From an uncultured Oscillospiraceae bacterium (GTDB lineage Bacteria; Bacillota; Clostridia; Oscillospirales; Acutalibacteraceae): a stretch of DNA of 64,000 nucleotides. Below the pieces are notes generated by a model, which saw only the letters and a list, made by a program, of their open reading frames with translations, did no database searches and was not told where the DNA came from. Location of the stretch: contig UQKB01000010.1 of NCBI GenBank assembly GCA_900541565.1, positions 3,411 to 67,410 on the forward strand. The letters are read 5' to 3'. Of the stretch, positions 7,891 to 16,473 are shown in pieces. The position numbers and the translations under genes are program-made. Within the stretch, counting starts at the first letter, position 1; the number at the start of each line of letters is the position of its first letter.

Positions 7891-8187
7891 ATGGCAATAA
7901 CGCATTCTTATGAATCTGTGATGGTGATTTCTACAAAGCTTAGCGAGGAAGAAATCCAGGCGCTGATTGAAAAATTTAAAGCGCTCATTGAAAAGCATGC
8001 CACTCTTGAAAGTGTTGACGAATGGGGCAAGCGCAGGCTTGCATACCTGATCAACAAAGAGGCGGAAGGCTATTATGTGCTTTTTAATTTTACATGCGAA
8101 GCACAGTTCCCCGCAGAGCTTGACAGGCGCTATAAGATCACAGACGGCATTCTGCGTAGCCTGATCGTAAGAAAAGAAGAAAATTGA
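7891..8187 (+). CDS. rpsF: 30S ribosomal protein S6
   Basis: This 98-residue S6 opens with SYESVMVISTKLSEEEIQ and carries WGKRRLAYLINK, both typical. S6 binds S18 on the platform of the small subunit. The ATG at 7891 is set by AGGAGGTG 8 bases upstream; a longer in-frame opening to 7777 lies in the leader and is not expected to be translated. The order rpsF-ssb-rpsR is the conserved bacterial arrangement. Confidence 0.97.
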   Translation: MAITHSYESVMVISTKLSEEEIQALIEKFKALIEKHATLESVDEWGKRRLAYLINKEAEGYYVLFNFTCEAQFPAELDRRYKITDGILRSLIVRKEEN

Positions 8188-8224
8188 TCGAGTAGATGAC
8201 ACCGGGAAAGAAGGATGACAGGAA

Positions 8225-8674
8225 ATGAATAAGGTAATTTTAATGGGCAGGTTAACTGCGGATCCTGAGCTTAAAACAACGCCGTCGGGCATATCTGTAA
8301 CCAGCTTCAGCATTGCGGTGGACCGCAATTACGTAAAGCAGGGCGAAGAACGCCAGGCGGACTTCATCAATATTGTCTGCTGGAGGCAGCGGGCAGAATT
8401 TGTTTGCAGGTATTTTACCAAAGGACAGCTTATTGCATTGGATGGTTCGATCCAGACGCGCCAGTATCAGGACAAAAACGGCAACAACCGCACAGCGTTT
8501 GAGGTAGTGGCCGATAATGTCTATTTTACCGGCGACCGCCGCAATAGCGGCGCTGCCCAGGGCGGCGGTTTTGCACAGCCTTCTGCTCCGGCAGAGGCGC
8601 CTGCGCCTGCATATACAAGTGGAACGACCGGCGACTTTGAAGAAATGCCTTTGGATGACGATTTACCGTTTTAA
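8225..8674 (+). CDS. ssb: Single-stranded DNA-binding protein
   Basis: This 149-residue SSB has an OB-fold over residues 1-105 (MNKVILMGRLTADPELKTT, FINIVCWRQRAEF, IALDGSIQTRQYQD), a glycine/alanine/proline-rich linker and the acidic C-terminal tip DDDLPF that docks repair and replication proteins. It coats single-stranded DNA in replication, repair and recombination. It is placed between rpsF and rpsR. Confidence 0.97.
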   Translation: MNKVILMGRLTADPELKTTPSGISVTSFSIAVDRNYVKQGEERQADFINIVCWRQRAEFVCRYFTKGQLIALDGSIQTRQYQDKNGNNRTAFEVVADNVYFTGDRRNSGAAQGGGFAQPSAPAEAPAPAYTSGTTGDFEEMPLDDDLPF

Positions 8675-8719
8675 GTCGATATATTTCCCAACACAATTTT
8701 GTATAAAGGAGCGATAAAA

Positions 8720-8971
8720 ATGGCTGAAAAACCGGAAAGAGATAACCGCCGGGGCGGACGCAAGGGCCGCAGGAAGGTTTGCGCTTTTTGCGTAGATAAG
8801 GTTGAAACAATTGACTATAAAGATATAGCGAGGCTTCGCCGTTTTCTTTCAGAAAGGGCAAAAATTCTTCCCAGAAGGGTAACCGGCACATGTGCACACC
8901 ATCAGCGTGCGCTTACAGTTGCAATTAAAAGAGCAAGGCATTTAGCGTTGCTTCCCTACATCAGTGACTGA
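8720..8971 (+). CDS. rpsR: 30S ribosomal protein S18, zinc-binding form
   Basis: This 83-residue S18 has the conserved core [25 protein letters not shown] and the [18 protein letters not shown] end. A CAFC pair near residue 24 together with the TCAHH stretch suggests the zinc-ribbon (C+) form, which is under zinc control in some bacteria when a zinc-free paralogue exists; none is seen here. The ATG at 8720 follows AAAGGAGC. It closes the operon. Confidence 0.96.
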   Translation: MAEKPERDNRRGGRKGRRKVCAFCVDKVETIDYKDIARLRRFLSERAKILPRRVTGTCAHHQRALTVAIKRARHLALLPYISD

Positions 8972-8990
8972 TTATTTTTCATAAAATATG

Positions 8991-9036
8991 CGCAAGGCCC
9001 GTCGGTCATCATCCGGCGGGCCTTGCGTCTGTTTTT
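8991..9036. terminator. Bidirectional terminator between rpsR and the convergent membrane gene
   Basis: CGCAAGGCCCG (8991-9001) pairs with CGGGCCTTGCG (9017-9027), followed by GTTTTT on the plus strand. It lies between convergent genes. Confidence 0.85.
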
Positions 9037-10063
9037 ACAAGATATGATCCTTTTGAGCAGGCTGCTTTGCAGAAAGCTGCCTTTCTTTTTTATAAGATAA
9101 AAAAGAAAACATTGCAGAAAGGCCCAGCGCAACCAGGCCAATATAATATCCTGCGCCGCAGTAGGCATAGACATTTAGCGTCAGTACGCCGCTGCCGTCC
9201 CATCCCAGAAAATAAAAGATTCCTTTCAGGTTTGGGGCATATTCTGAAAGCAAAGTATCTAAAAACTGTCGCGCGCCATCTGTAAAAGAAGAAAGGCTGC
9301 CGTTTACAATGGCGTTTATAACAAGCAAAGCCACGCCAAACAGAACAAAAACAGAAAATAAGATGGTAATTATAATGGCGGCGGGCTTTGCCGAAAGCTT
9401 TTTCACAAGCAGCAGGCAAATACCCAAGGGTAATAAAAGGCACAGGGCTGTAAAAGCAGTTTCCATAATGGCTTTTCCCGTTAATAGCTGTTGCATGCCC
9501 GTGCGGAAACTGCCAAAGGTCTGGCGTAAGCTGTCGACAATTTCACTGGCGGTTTCTACAAGGTCTTTCGTTTCGTCCACCATACTGCTAAGCGTATCCA
9601 TAAACGGAACAAGCGCCGTGCCGAATTGCCCTAAATGCTCGGTACAAAAGTTGCGGATCTTTTCATCTGTAAGCAGGTTTGTCAAATCAGAATTAAAAAA
9701 TTCGTCAGCTACCTGTAAAACACCATAATCCGGTAAACCGTTCAGCAGAAGATCGTATATGTTGACGCCAAATAAATCATAAGAACCAATTTCCGTACCA
9801 AATAGCTTATACTCCCTGAGATCCTTCCGAGAAAGCAGATCCCATCCGGAAAATTCTGTGACCGGCTGCTCGGGGCTTAAGAATTCCAGTTTATTGCCTT
9901 TTGCACCTGTTATGGATATTTCAGATGCTACCCCGGCAAACGGCAGAAAAAGAGAAAAAGCGGCAACCAAAAGCAAACAGCAAGCGGTAATACGAAGCTT
10001 TTTTTCTGATTGAAAGATCTGTGTAACGCGCTGCACAGTTTTTTTTATGTCCGGCAAAGCCAT
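9035..10063 (-). CDS. Hypothetical membrane protein, 342 residues
   Basis: The N-terminus is soluble (MALPDIKKTVQRVTQIFQSEKK), followed by one hydrophobic span near residues 27-48, a long external-type region (about 50-215) with a predicted coiled helix (MDTLSSMVDETKDLVETASEIVDSL), and three or four spans in the last 125 residues. The start at 10063 follows AAAAGGAGG. The layout suggests a membrane-anchored loop protein, but no family is recognised. It is downstream of and in line with the 10181-10480 gene, but a minus-strand terminator separates them. Confidence 0.7.
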   Translation of the reverse strand: MALPDIKKTVQRVTQIFQSEKKLRITACCLLLVAAFSLFLPFAGVASEISITGAKGNKLEFLSPEQPVTEFSGWDLLSRKDLREYKLFGTEIGSYDLFGVNIYDLLLNGLPDYGVLQVADEFFNSDLTNLLTDEKIRNFCTEHLGQFGTALVPFMDTLSSMVDETKDLVETASEIVDSLRQTFGSFRTGMQQLLTGKAIMETAFTALCLLLPLGICLLLVKKLSAKPAAIIITILFSVFVLFGVALLVINAIVNGSLSSFTDGARQFLDTLLSEYAPNLKGIFYFLGWDGSGVLTLNVYAYCGAGYYIGLVALGLSAMFSFLSYKKERQLSAKQPAQKDHIL

Positions 10064-10138
10064 ATTTGTACCTCCTTTTCCATATTTGGTCAGTTTTATA
10101 ATATACACAGCAGGATTTAACATAAAAGCTCTGCCACG

Positions 10139-10176
10139 TAAAAAAGCCCTTGCAAGCGTCACCTGCAAAAGCTTTT
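10139..10176 (-). terminator. Minus-strand terminator after the 99-residue gene
   Basis: Read on the minus strand, AAAAGCTTTTGCA pairs with TGCAAGGGCTTTT through 13 positions (two G-U pairs), followed by a T-run. The upper arm also forms the self-palindrome GCAAAAGCTTTTGC at 10165-10178. Confidence 0.7.
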
Positions 10177-10180
10177 GCGT

Positions 10181-10480
10181 TTATTGTGCGTTTTTCTCTT
10201 TCAACGCTCTGTTTAACCAGATTTCTCCAATATCCATAGCAAGGTACAATCCGTTTTTTTCACTGGATTTTACAACCTGCTTGCGGGGGCTGATGTCCGG
10301 ATCAGTACACATCAGCTGCACGGCAACCTTGTCGGCAACCTCCAGATCGTTGACCATTTTTTTTGTTTTTATTTGAAGTCGTATCACATAGCGCTCATCC
10401 ATGTTGCCGTAAAAAAGAACGTCCCCGCAGCGCACAAGCGGTTTACCTTTATAGGTGGGAAATGCTTCCTTTTTTGTCAT
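10181..10480 (-). CDS. Hypothetical protein, 99 residues
   Basis: A small soluble alpha/beta protein (YKGKPLVRCGDVLFYGNMDERYVIRLQI...DKVAVQLMCTD) ending in a basic helix. The ATG at 10480 follows AAGGAGGG. It has its own promoter and terminator. I recognise no family or function with confidence. It sits alone between a membrane gene and the pullulanase locus. Confidence 0.7.
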   Translation of the reverse strand: MTKKEAFPTYKGKPLVRCGDVLFYGNMDERYVIRLQIKTKKMVNDLEVADKVAVQLMCTDPDISPRKQVVKSSEKNGLYLAMDIGEIWLNRALKEKNAQ

Positions 10481-10515
10481 ATGCAAACCCTCCTTGTTTA
10501 TAAAATTTCCCACTT

Positions 10516-10544
10516 ATTATAGCATAATATATGCCTTTAGTAAA
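10516..10544 (-). promoter_or_regulatory. Promoter of the 99-residue gene
   Basis: On the minus strand, TTTACT (10539-10544), a 17-base spacer and TATAAT (10516-10521). Confidence 0.6.
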
Positions 10545-10804
10545 GACTTTTTTGTACTTATCACAATTTTCTATAGAAATGGGACCCTTTGGTTTTAGCA
10601 ATTATCAACAATATTTAAGAAAGAAATTTTCAATTCAAGATACATATTATTCCCTTTTGGAATTTCTATATAGGGTTGAAATGTTAAAATAATACAACGG
10701 AATATGTAAGCTTATCTATACCCAAAAACCTGTATGTTTTCTCTTGCAGACGGGATGAACTCAGGCCTGTTCTATAAGTATTTTTTGTTTTAGGAGGGTT
10801 TCCG
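10545..10804. other. AT-rich intergenic region upstream of the pullulanase genes
   Basis: No gene is supported here. A strong ribosome binding site (AGGAGGG) precedes the GTG at 10805. I looked for a consensus promoter and a CcpA-type operator and saw neither clearly; TTGAAA at 10676 has no well-placed -10 partner. Confidence 0.5.
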
Positions 10805-13090
10805 GTGCTAAAAAAACTGATTGCGGGGGCGGTGGCTTTTATGTTGACTTTTTCTGCAGTTGGCGTAACGCGTGAGGCACATGCACAGGAGGATTACACT
10901 TCGCAGGCGCGCCAGCTGGACAAGCTTGCTTACGAAGGCGACGATCTCGGCGCTGTTTACAGCCCTGAAAACACAGTGTTCAAAGTATGGGCGCCTACGG
11001 CTTCAAAGGTAGAACTTAAGCTGTATAAAACCGGCAGTGATCAGGAGAAAAATGCCGGGCTGATCGCGCAGTCGCCTATGGAGTACAATCCGGAAAACGG
11101 CGTATGGACTGTAACAAAACAGGGAGACCTGAACGGTGTTTATTATACGTATCTTGTAACAGTGGAAGGAAAGACCAACGAAACGGCGGATATTTACGCG
11201 AAGGCGGCGGGTGTTAACGGGGAGCGCAGTATGGTGGTTGATCTGGACGCGACCGATCCGGACAATTGGGAAAACGACAGGCATATTTTGTTTGACCACC
11301 AGACACAGGCCACGGTATGGGAGGTGCATATTAAGGATTTCTCCAGCAGTCCTTCCTCCGGCGTATCGCAAGCCAACAGGGGCAAATATCTGGCTTTTAC
11401 AGAAGAAGGAACAACGCTCAACGGGGAGGGCAAGATTCCAACTTGTGTGGATTATTTAAAAGCCCTGGGCATCAATTGCGTACAAATCAATCCTTTTTAT
11501 GATTACGGCTCTGTGGATGAAAGCAAAACAGACGATCAGGAAGCATTTAACTGGGGCTACGACCCTAAAAATTATAATCTTCCGGAGGGCAGCTACAGCT
11601 CCAATCCATATGATGGCGCCGTACGTATTCGCGAAGCAAAGCAGATGATTCAGGCGCTGCATAACGCGGGGATTGCCGTAGTGATGGATGTGGTGTACAA
11701 TCATACCTATACGGGGGAGGATTCTTTCTTTAACAAAACTGTGCCCAATTATTACTACCGCTTTCATGAGGACGGTTCCTGGGCCAATGGTTCCGGCTGC
11801 GGGAACGATACCGCTTCCGAACGTGCCATGTACCGAAAGTTTATGGTCGATTCTGTTGCCTATTGGGTAGAAGAGTACCATATTGACGGCTTCCGGTTTG
11901 ACCTGATGGGCCTGCACGATGTGGAAACGATGAACGCCATACGCGAAAGGCTTGACAGCTTTGAAAACGGCGAAAAGCTGATCATGTACGGTGAAGCATG
12001 GGAAATGGCACAGGCTACAGACGCGACCATGGCCTGCCAGGACAATATGCATCTTTTAAGCGAGCGCATCGGCGCGTTTAACGACGGTATGCGCGATATT
12101 TTAAAGGGCGACAATTTTCAGGCTGCAGATATTGGCTTTATTCAGGGCAGGGGAGCGCCAAGTCTTGTGAAAAAAGGGATTAAAGCAGCCACGGATGAAT
12201 GGGCGCGACAGCCATCTCAGACTGTCTCCTATATGTCCTGCCATGACAATATGACCTTATACGATAAACTGGTGGCCTCGGTATTGGGGGAAAAAGAAGA
12301 TTACAGAGCGCGCAATGAGCAGCTTGTGCAGATGAACAAGCTGGGGGCGTGTGCCTTGCTGACAAGCCAGGGGATTGCTTTTATGCTGGCTGGCGAAGAA
12401 ATGGCCCGTTCCAAAGATGGCGACCATAACAGCTATCAGTCCAGTGTGCAGCTCAACCAAATAGATTGGAACAACCTGGCGCTTTACGGAGATCTTGCCG
12501 CCTATTATATGGGGCTGCTGGCAATTCGAAATAATTTTGCGCCGTTTACACAAGACGACAATACTTCTGTTGCGCATATGGTATTCTATGAAAATACGGA
12601 CAAGCATGTTGTTGCTTATACATTGGAAAATACCGTCACCAACGCAACGCAGTGGGATGCAGTGACCGTGCTGCTGAACTCTAATACAGATAAAGACGTC
12701 ACGGTTCAATTAGAAGGCGCAGCCGCAAATAAAGACTGGGTGATCGTGGCTGACGGGCAGAGCGCCGGGCTTACAAGCCTGGGAGAAATTACCGACGGGA
12801 AGGCAGTGCTTCCCAGAAGCAGCGCCATGGTTTTGGTGGACAAAGAAAGCTTTGCACGCGTAAAATTGGACGCAGACCTTTCTTTACAGCAGGTGTTGCA
12901 AAATGCTGCCGGCACGGTAGAGGAAGACGCTTCACAAGCGCAGGCCTCTTCCACTGCACAGCAGCAAACGGGTGCCGGCGCGCAATTCTTTACAGGTCAT
13001 GGCGTTCTGTGGCTGCTGGGAGCCGCGGCTGCGGCGGTTGTTGCCATTGCGGGCTTTGTCTTTTATAAAAAACGGAAAAATAAAAAATAG
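10805..13090 (+). CDS. Secreted, membrane-anchored type I pullulanase
   Basis: This 761-residue protein hydrolyses alpha-1,6 branch points of pullulan or starch dextrins outside the cell. It has a signal peptide (MLKKLIAGAVAFMLTFSAVG...AHA), a CBM48-like N-domain (VFKVWAPTASKVELKLY) and a GH13 catalytic domain with the pullulanase signature NWGYDPKNYNLPEGSYS. Catalytic residues by motif are Asp366 (GFRFDLMG), Glu397 (MYGEAWE) and Asp481 (SCHDN). The last 35 residues are a hydrophobic helix ending KKRKNKK, so the enzyme stays on the membrane; there is no LPxTG. It starts with GTG. It is 75 bases upstream of its paralogue, probably one operon. Confidence 0.93.
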   Translation: MLKKLIAGAVAFMLTFSAVGVTREAHAQEDYTSQARQLDKLAYEGDDLGAVYSPENTVFKVWAPTASKVELKLYKTGSDQEKNAGLIAQSPMEYNPENGVWTVTKQGDLNGVYYTYLVTVEGKTNETADIYAKAAGVNGERSMVVDLDATDPDNWENDRHILFDHQTQATVWEVHIKDFSSSPSSGVSQANRGKYLAFTEEGTTLNGEGKIPTCVDYLKALGINCVQINPFYDYGSVDESKTDDQEAFNWGYDPKNYNLPEGSYSSNPYDGAVRIREAKQMIQALHNAGIAVVMDVVYNHTYTGEDSFFNKTVPNYYYRFHEDGSWANGSGCGNDTASERAMYRKFMVDSVAYWVEEYHIDGFRFDLMGLHDVETMNAIRERLDSFENGEKLIMYGEAWEMAQATDATMACQDNMHLLSERIGAFNDGMRDILKGDNFQAADIGFIQGRGAPSLVKKGIKAATDEWARQPSQTVSYMSCHDNMTLYDKLVASVLGEKEDYRARNEQLVQMNKLGACALLTSQGIAFMLAGEEMARSKDGDHNSYQSSVQLNQIDWNNLALYGDLAAYYMGLLAIRNNFAPFTQDDNTSVAHMVFYENTDKHVVAYTLENTVTNATQWDAVTVLLNSNTDKDVTVQLEGAAANKDWVIVADGQSAGLTSLGEITDGKAVLPRSSAMVLVDKESFARVKLDADLSLQQVLQNAAGTVEEDASQAQASSTAQQQTGAGAQFFTGHGVLWLLGAAAAAVVAIAGFVFYKKRKNKK

Positions 13091-13110
13091 AAACATTTCC
13101 AGGATAATTT

Positions 13111-13127
13111 TTTCTGCCTTGCAGAAA
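13111..13127 (+). promoter_or_regulatory. Short hairpin between the two pullulanase genes
   Basis: TTTCTGC, a 3-base loop and GCAGAAA. There is no T-run. It may modulate mRNA processing or stability between the two genes. Confidence 0.35.
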
Positions 13128-13165
13128 TGATTATAAACAAAACATTATTTTAAGGAGGAATTGAA

Positions 13166-16100
13166 GTGAAAATCAGGAGAGTTATGGCAGTCATGCTTTC
13201 ATTGCTTATGATTGCCGGCGTTTTCTGTATGCCTACTGCATTTGCGGCCACCGGCAATTTCTTTGAAGAAGAAGCTGCGGCCCTTGATCAGCGGGCATAT
13301 GATGGAGCTGATCTGGGCGCGGTATACACACCGGAATCTACAACTTTTAAGGTGTGGGCGCCAACAGCAAGTGATGTAAAGCTGAACCTTTACACAACAG
13401 GCAGCGACAGTGAAGAGGGCGCTGCAAAGATTTCCACAACCGACATGACCTATACGGAAGAAAACGGCATATGGGCCGCAACCGTAGAAGGAGATCAGAA
13501 AAACGTTTATTACACATACTCTGTTACAAACGACGGTACCACGCGCGAAGTAGTAGACGTTTATGCGAAGGCTGTAGGTGTAAACGGGGACAGAGGCATG
13601 GTTGTCGACCTGGATTCTACAGACCCGGAAGGCTGGGAAGACGACAATTATGTGCTTGTACAGAACCAGACAGACGCTTCTGTTTGGGAGGTACATGTAA
13701 AAGACTTTTCTTATGATCCTGAATCCGGAATTTCTGAAGCAAACAGGGGTAAATATCTTGCCTTTACAGAAACGGGCACAACCTATAAAAGCGAAGGCAA
13801 ATACAAAACCGGTATTGATTATTTAAAAGAGCTTGGCGTAAAGTATGTACATATCAACCCGTTTTATGATTTTGGCTCTATAGATGAAACCGGCGATGAT
13901 ACACAGTTCAACTGGGGCTACGATCCGAAAAACTATAATGTACCGGAAGGTTCCTATTCTACGAACCCGTATGACGGCAATGTAAGAATAAACGAAGTCA
14001 AGCAAATGGTTAAAGCCCTGCATGACAACGGGATCGGTATTATCATGGACGTTGTTTACAACCATACCTATGTGACCGATTCCTGGTTCCAGCAGACAGT
14101 GCCGTACTATTATTATCGCTTTGGCGCAGACGCAAATACATGGTCCAGCGCATCCGGCTGCGGCAACGATACTGCCTCCGAGCGTGAAATGTACAGAAAG
14201 TATATGGTCGAATCTGTGAAGTACTGGGCAGATGAATACCATATCGACGGCTTCCGTTTTGACCTCATGGGCCTGCACGACTCACAAACAATGAACGAGA
14301 TCCGCGCGGCTCTGGACGAAATTGACACAAGACTGCTTATGTATGGTGAAGGCTGGGATATGAGCTCCACCTCAACAGATGCAGATTGTCCTCCGCTTGC
14401 ATCCCAGAAGAACTCTGCTTCTTTAAGTGAAAGAATCGGCTTCTTTAATGACGAAATCAGGGACGGCATCAAGGGCAGCGTATTTAACGCAACAGAAAAA
14501 GGCTATATCCAGGGCAACAACAGTAAGGTTAGCGCAGTAAAGAATGGCATTAAGGCAAATGTCGGCGGCGGTGCATGGACGTCTAAAGCACCTACACAAA
14601 CTGTCACATATGCGTCTGCGCATGATAACCATACGTTGTATGACAGGCTGGTAAATTCTGTTAAGGGCGAAGTAGCGGAGAATTATCCACAGAGATATGA
14701 AGACTTGGTTGCAATGAACAAGCTGAATGCAGCCATTGTTTATTCTTCGCAGGGTATTCCGTTTATTCTTGCCGGTGAAGAATTTGCTAGGACAAAATAT
14801 GGCGACCATAACAGCTATATGTCTTCTGCTGATATCAATATGCTGGATTGGAGCAGGGTTGTAGAGTATAAAGATTTGGTTGCTTATTATTCCGGCATGA
14901 TTGAACTTAGAAACAATTATGCACCGTTCAGGGATCCTACCACCAATACAGTTAAGAACAATATGAAAGATATAACAGGCGTCCCAACAGGTGTAATTGC
15001 TTATACGATTTATGACGAAACACAACCGTGGAAAACCGTTGCTGTCTGCTTTAACAACAATGCAGAAGCTCAGGAGGTTACCCTGCAGAGCAACGGCGCA
15101 CTGCCCACAGATTGGGTTATTGTTGCAAATGACCAGTCAGCGGGCGTAAAGAATTTGGGCGAGGTATCCGGCAGCACAGTGACAGTGCCTGCTTCCAGCG
15201 CACTGATCCTTGTTGATAAGGAATCCTTTGATACAGCGGCAATTCCCTCAACAAAGGGACAGGTAACAATCAACCATGTAGAAGCACAGTCCGGCGACGT
15301 ACTCAGCACAGATGTACTGACGGGGACAATCGGAACTTACTTTGAAGCAACACCGGATTCTTCCCTGGCGCTGCGTTACGATGTAGTTTCTGCACCGGAA
15401 GAAACATCCGGTACGTTTACGGAGGAAGATCAGACGCTGACCTATACCTACGAGCTCTATACGCTCAAAGCACAGGATATCACCGGCGATGGCGATGTAT
15501 CTACAGAGGATGTTCTTCTGCTGCAAAAAGCGATTGCGCGTCAGGAGCAGCTTACAGAGGAGCAGCAGACAGTTGCAGATGTAAACTGTGACGGCGAGCT
15601 TTCTGTAGAGGATGTGCTGATTTACCAGAAGACAATTGCAAAAGTGTTTGTCAATGGTATTGGGACAGTAACCGTAAACTATCTTGATTCTGAAACCGGT
15701 GAAAAAGTTGCAGATCCAACGGTTCTGGAAGGCCGTACGGGCCAAAGCTACCAGACAGAAGCAAAGTCTGTACCGTATTATGATCTGGACGAAACCAATC
15801 TTCCTGAAAATGAAGCAGGCCTGTTTACAAACGGTGATACGCAAGTTAACTATTATTACAATGAGGCCAAAATCAGCAGAACTGTTTATGTGAAGCTGCA
15901 GGAAGGCGCAACCTGGACGCCCACGCTGCATGCATGGGATGATTACAACGGCTTCCTGCTGGGAGACTGGCCCGGTACAGAAATGACGTTGCAGGACGAT
16001 GGATGGTATGCAATTACAGTTGAATGCGGCGGCGTTTTTAGCTGCGTTTTGAGCATTGGCGGAGCAAACGCCAATACGGCGCAGACGAACGATATTACAG

Positions 16101-16192
16101 ATGTTGACAGCGATATCTGGATTGTTATGAACGTGGAACGTCCAAACAAGCAGAGCAGCGATTATACACTTTACACAAGCAAGCCGGAATAA
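13166..16192 (+). CDS. Secreted multidomain pullulanase with MucBP, dockerin and starch-binding modules
   Basis: The 1008-residue protein has a signal peptide (MKIRRVMAVMLSLLMIAGVF...AFA), a CBM48-like domain, and a GH13 catalytic domain with NWGYDPKNYNVPEGSYS and Asp366, Glu395 and Asp487 in the usual motifs. Beyond residue 690 come a MucBP-like repeat, a type I dockerin at about 770-827 (two 12-residue calcium loops, DITGDGDVSTED and DVNCDGELSVED, each followed by a helix), a second MucBP-like repeat (about 832-900), and a C-terminal CBM26-like starch-binding module (LHAWDDYNGFLLGDWPGTEM). There is no membrane anchor, unlike its neighbour. A dockerin on an amylolytic enzyme suggests assembly on a cohesin scaffold, as in the amylosomes of Ruminococcus bromii. 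The start is GTG behind AAGGAGG. Confidence 0.93.
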   Translation: MKIRRVMAVMLSLLMIAGVFCMPTAFAATGNFFEEEAAALDQRAYDGADLGAVYTPESTTFKVWAPTASDVKLNLYTTGSDSEEGAAKISTTDMTYTEENGIWAATVEGDQKNVYYTYSVTNDGTTREVVDVYAKAVGVNGDRGMVVDLDSTDPEGWEDDNYVLVQNQTDASVWEVHVKDFSYDPESGISEANRGKYLAFTETGTTYKSEGKYKTGIDYLKELGVKYVHINPFYDFGSIDETGDDTQFNWGYDPKNYNVPEGSYSTNPYDGNVRINEVKQMVKALHDNGIGIIMDVVYNHTYVTDSWFQQTVPYYYYRFGADANTWSSASGCGNDTASEREMYRKYMVESVKYWADEYHIDGFRFDLMGLHDSQTMNEIRAALDEIDTRLLMYGEGWDMSSTSTDADCPPLASQKNSASLSERIGFFNDEIRDGIKGSVFNATEKGYIQGNNSKVSAVKNGIKANVGGGAWTSKAPTQTVTYASAHDNHTLYDRLVNSVKGEVAENYPQRYEDLVAMNKLNAAIVYSSQGIPFILAGEEFARTKYGDHNSYMSSADINMLDWSRVVEYKDLVAYYSGMIELRNNYAPFRDPTTNTVKNNMKDITGVPTGVIAYTIYDETQPWKTVAVCFNNNAEAQEVTLQSNGALPTDWVIVANDQSAGVKNLGEVSGSTVTVPASSALILVDKESFDTAAIPSTKGQVTINHVEAQSGDVLSTDVLTGTIGTYFEATPDSSLALRYDVVSAPEETSGTFTEEDQTLTYTYELYTLKAQDITGDGDVSTEDVLLLQKAIARQEQLTEEQQTVADVNCDGELSVEDVLIYQKTIAKVFVNGIGTVTVNYLDSETGEKVADPTVLEGRTGQSYQTEAKSVPYYDLDETNLPENEAGLFTNGDTQVNYYYNEAKISRTVYVKLQEGATWTPTLHAWDDYNGFLLGDWPGTEMTLQDDGWYAITVECGGVFSCVLSIGGANANTAQTNDITDVDSDIWIVMNVERPNKQSSDYTLYTSKPE

Positions 16193-16251
16193 GCTTATTT
16201 GTATAGATCCAAAATATGAAAAGAAAAGGGCCGTAAAGCAAAATTGGCCTG

Positions 16252-16287
16252 GCGCACCCGGTGCGGCGTTTGCCGTACCGGGTGCGC
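16252..16287 (+). terminator. Strong hairpin after the dockerin pullulanase
   Basis: GCGCACCCGGT (16252-16262) pairs with ACCGGGTGCGC (16277-16287), and the inner GCGG/CCG extends the stem. No T-run follows, so it may be an mRNA-stabilising or pausing structure rather than an intrinsic terminator. Confidence 0.5.
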
Positions 16288-16473
16288 TGCATACAGCGGT
16301 GTTTATTGCATAAACAACGGTGCCTGCTTATGCGTCTGTGGAAAGATAATTTTATAAGCGGGCGCCGGGAAGTCTTTTTGCAGAAGGGTGGAGTTTTTGC
16401 ATAGACCTGCTTGCTTTTTATTTTGCGGCGTATTACAATTATTATAAAAATAATATAAAAAGGAGTGCGTGAT

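Noticed and set aside
10150..10180. CcpA-type operator at GCAAAAGCTTTTGC
   Set aside because: The palindrome is better explained as part of a minus-strand terminator and is far from the pullulanase start.
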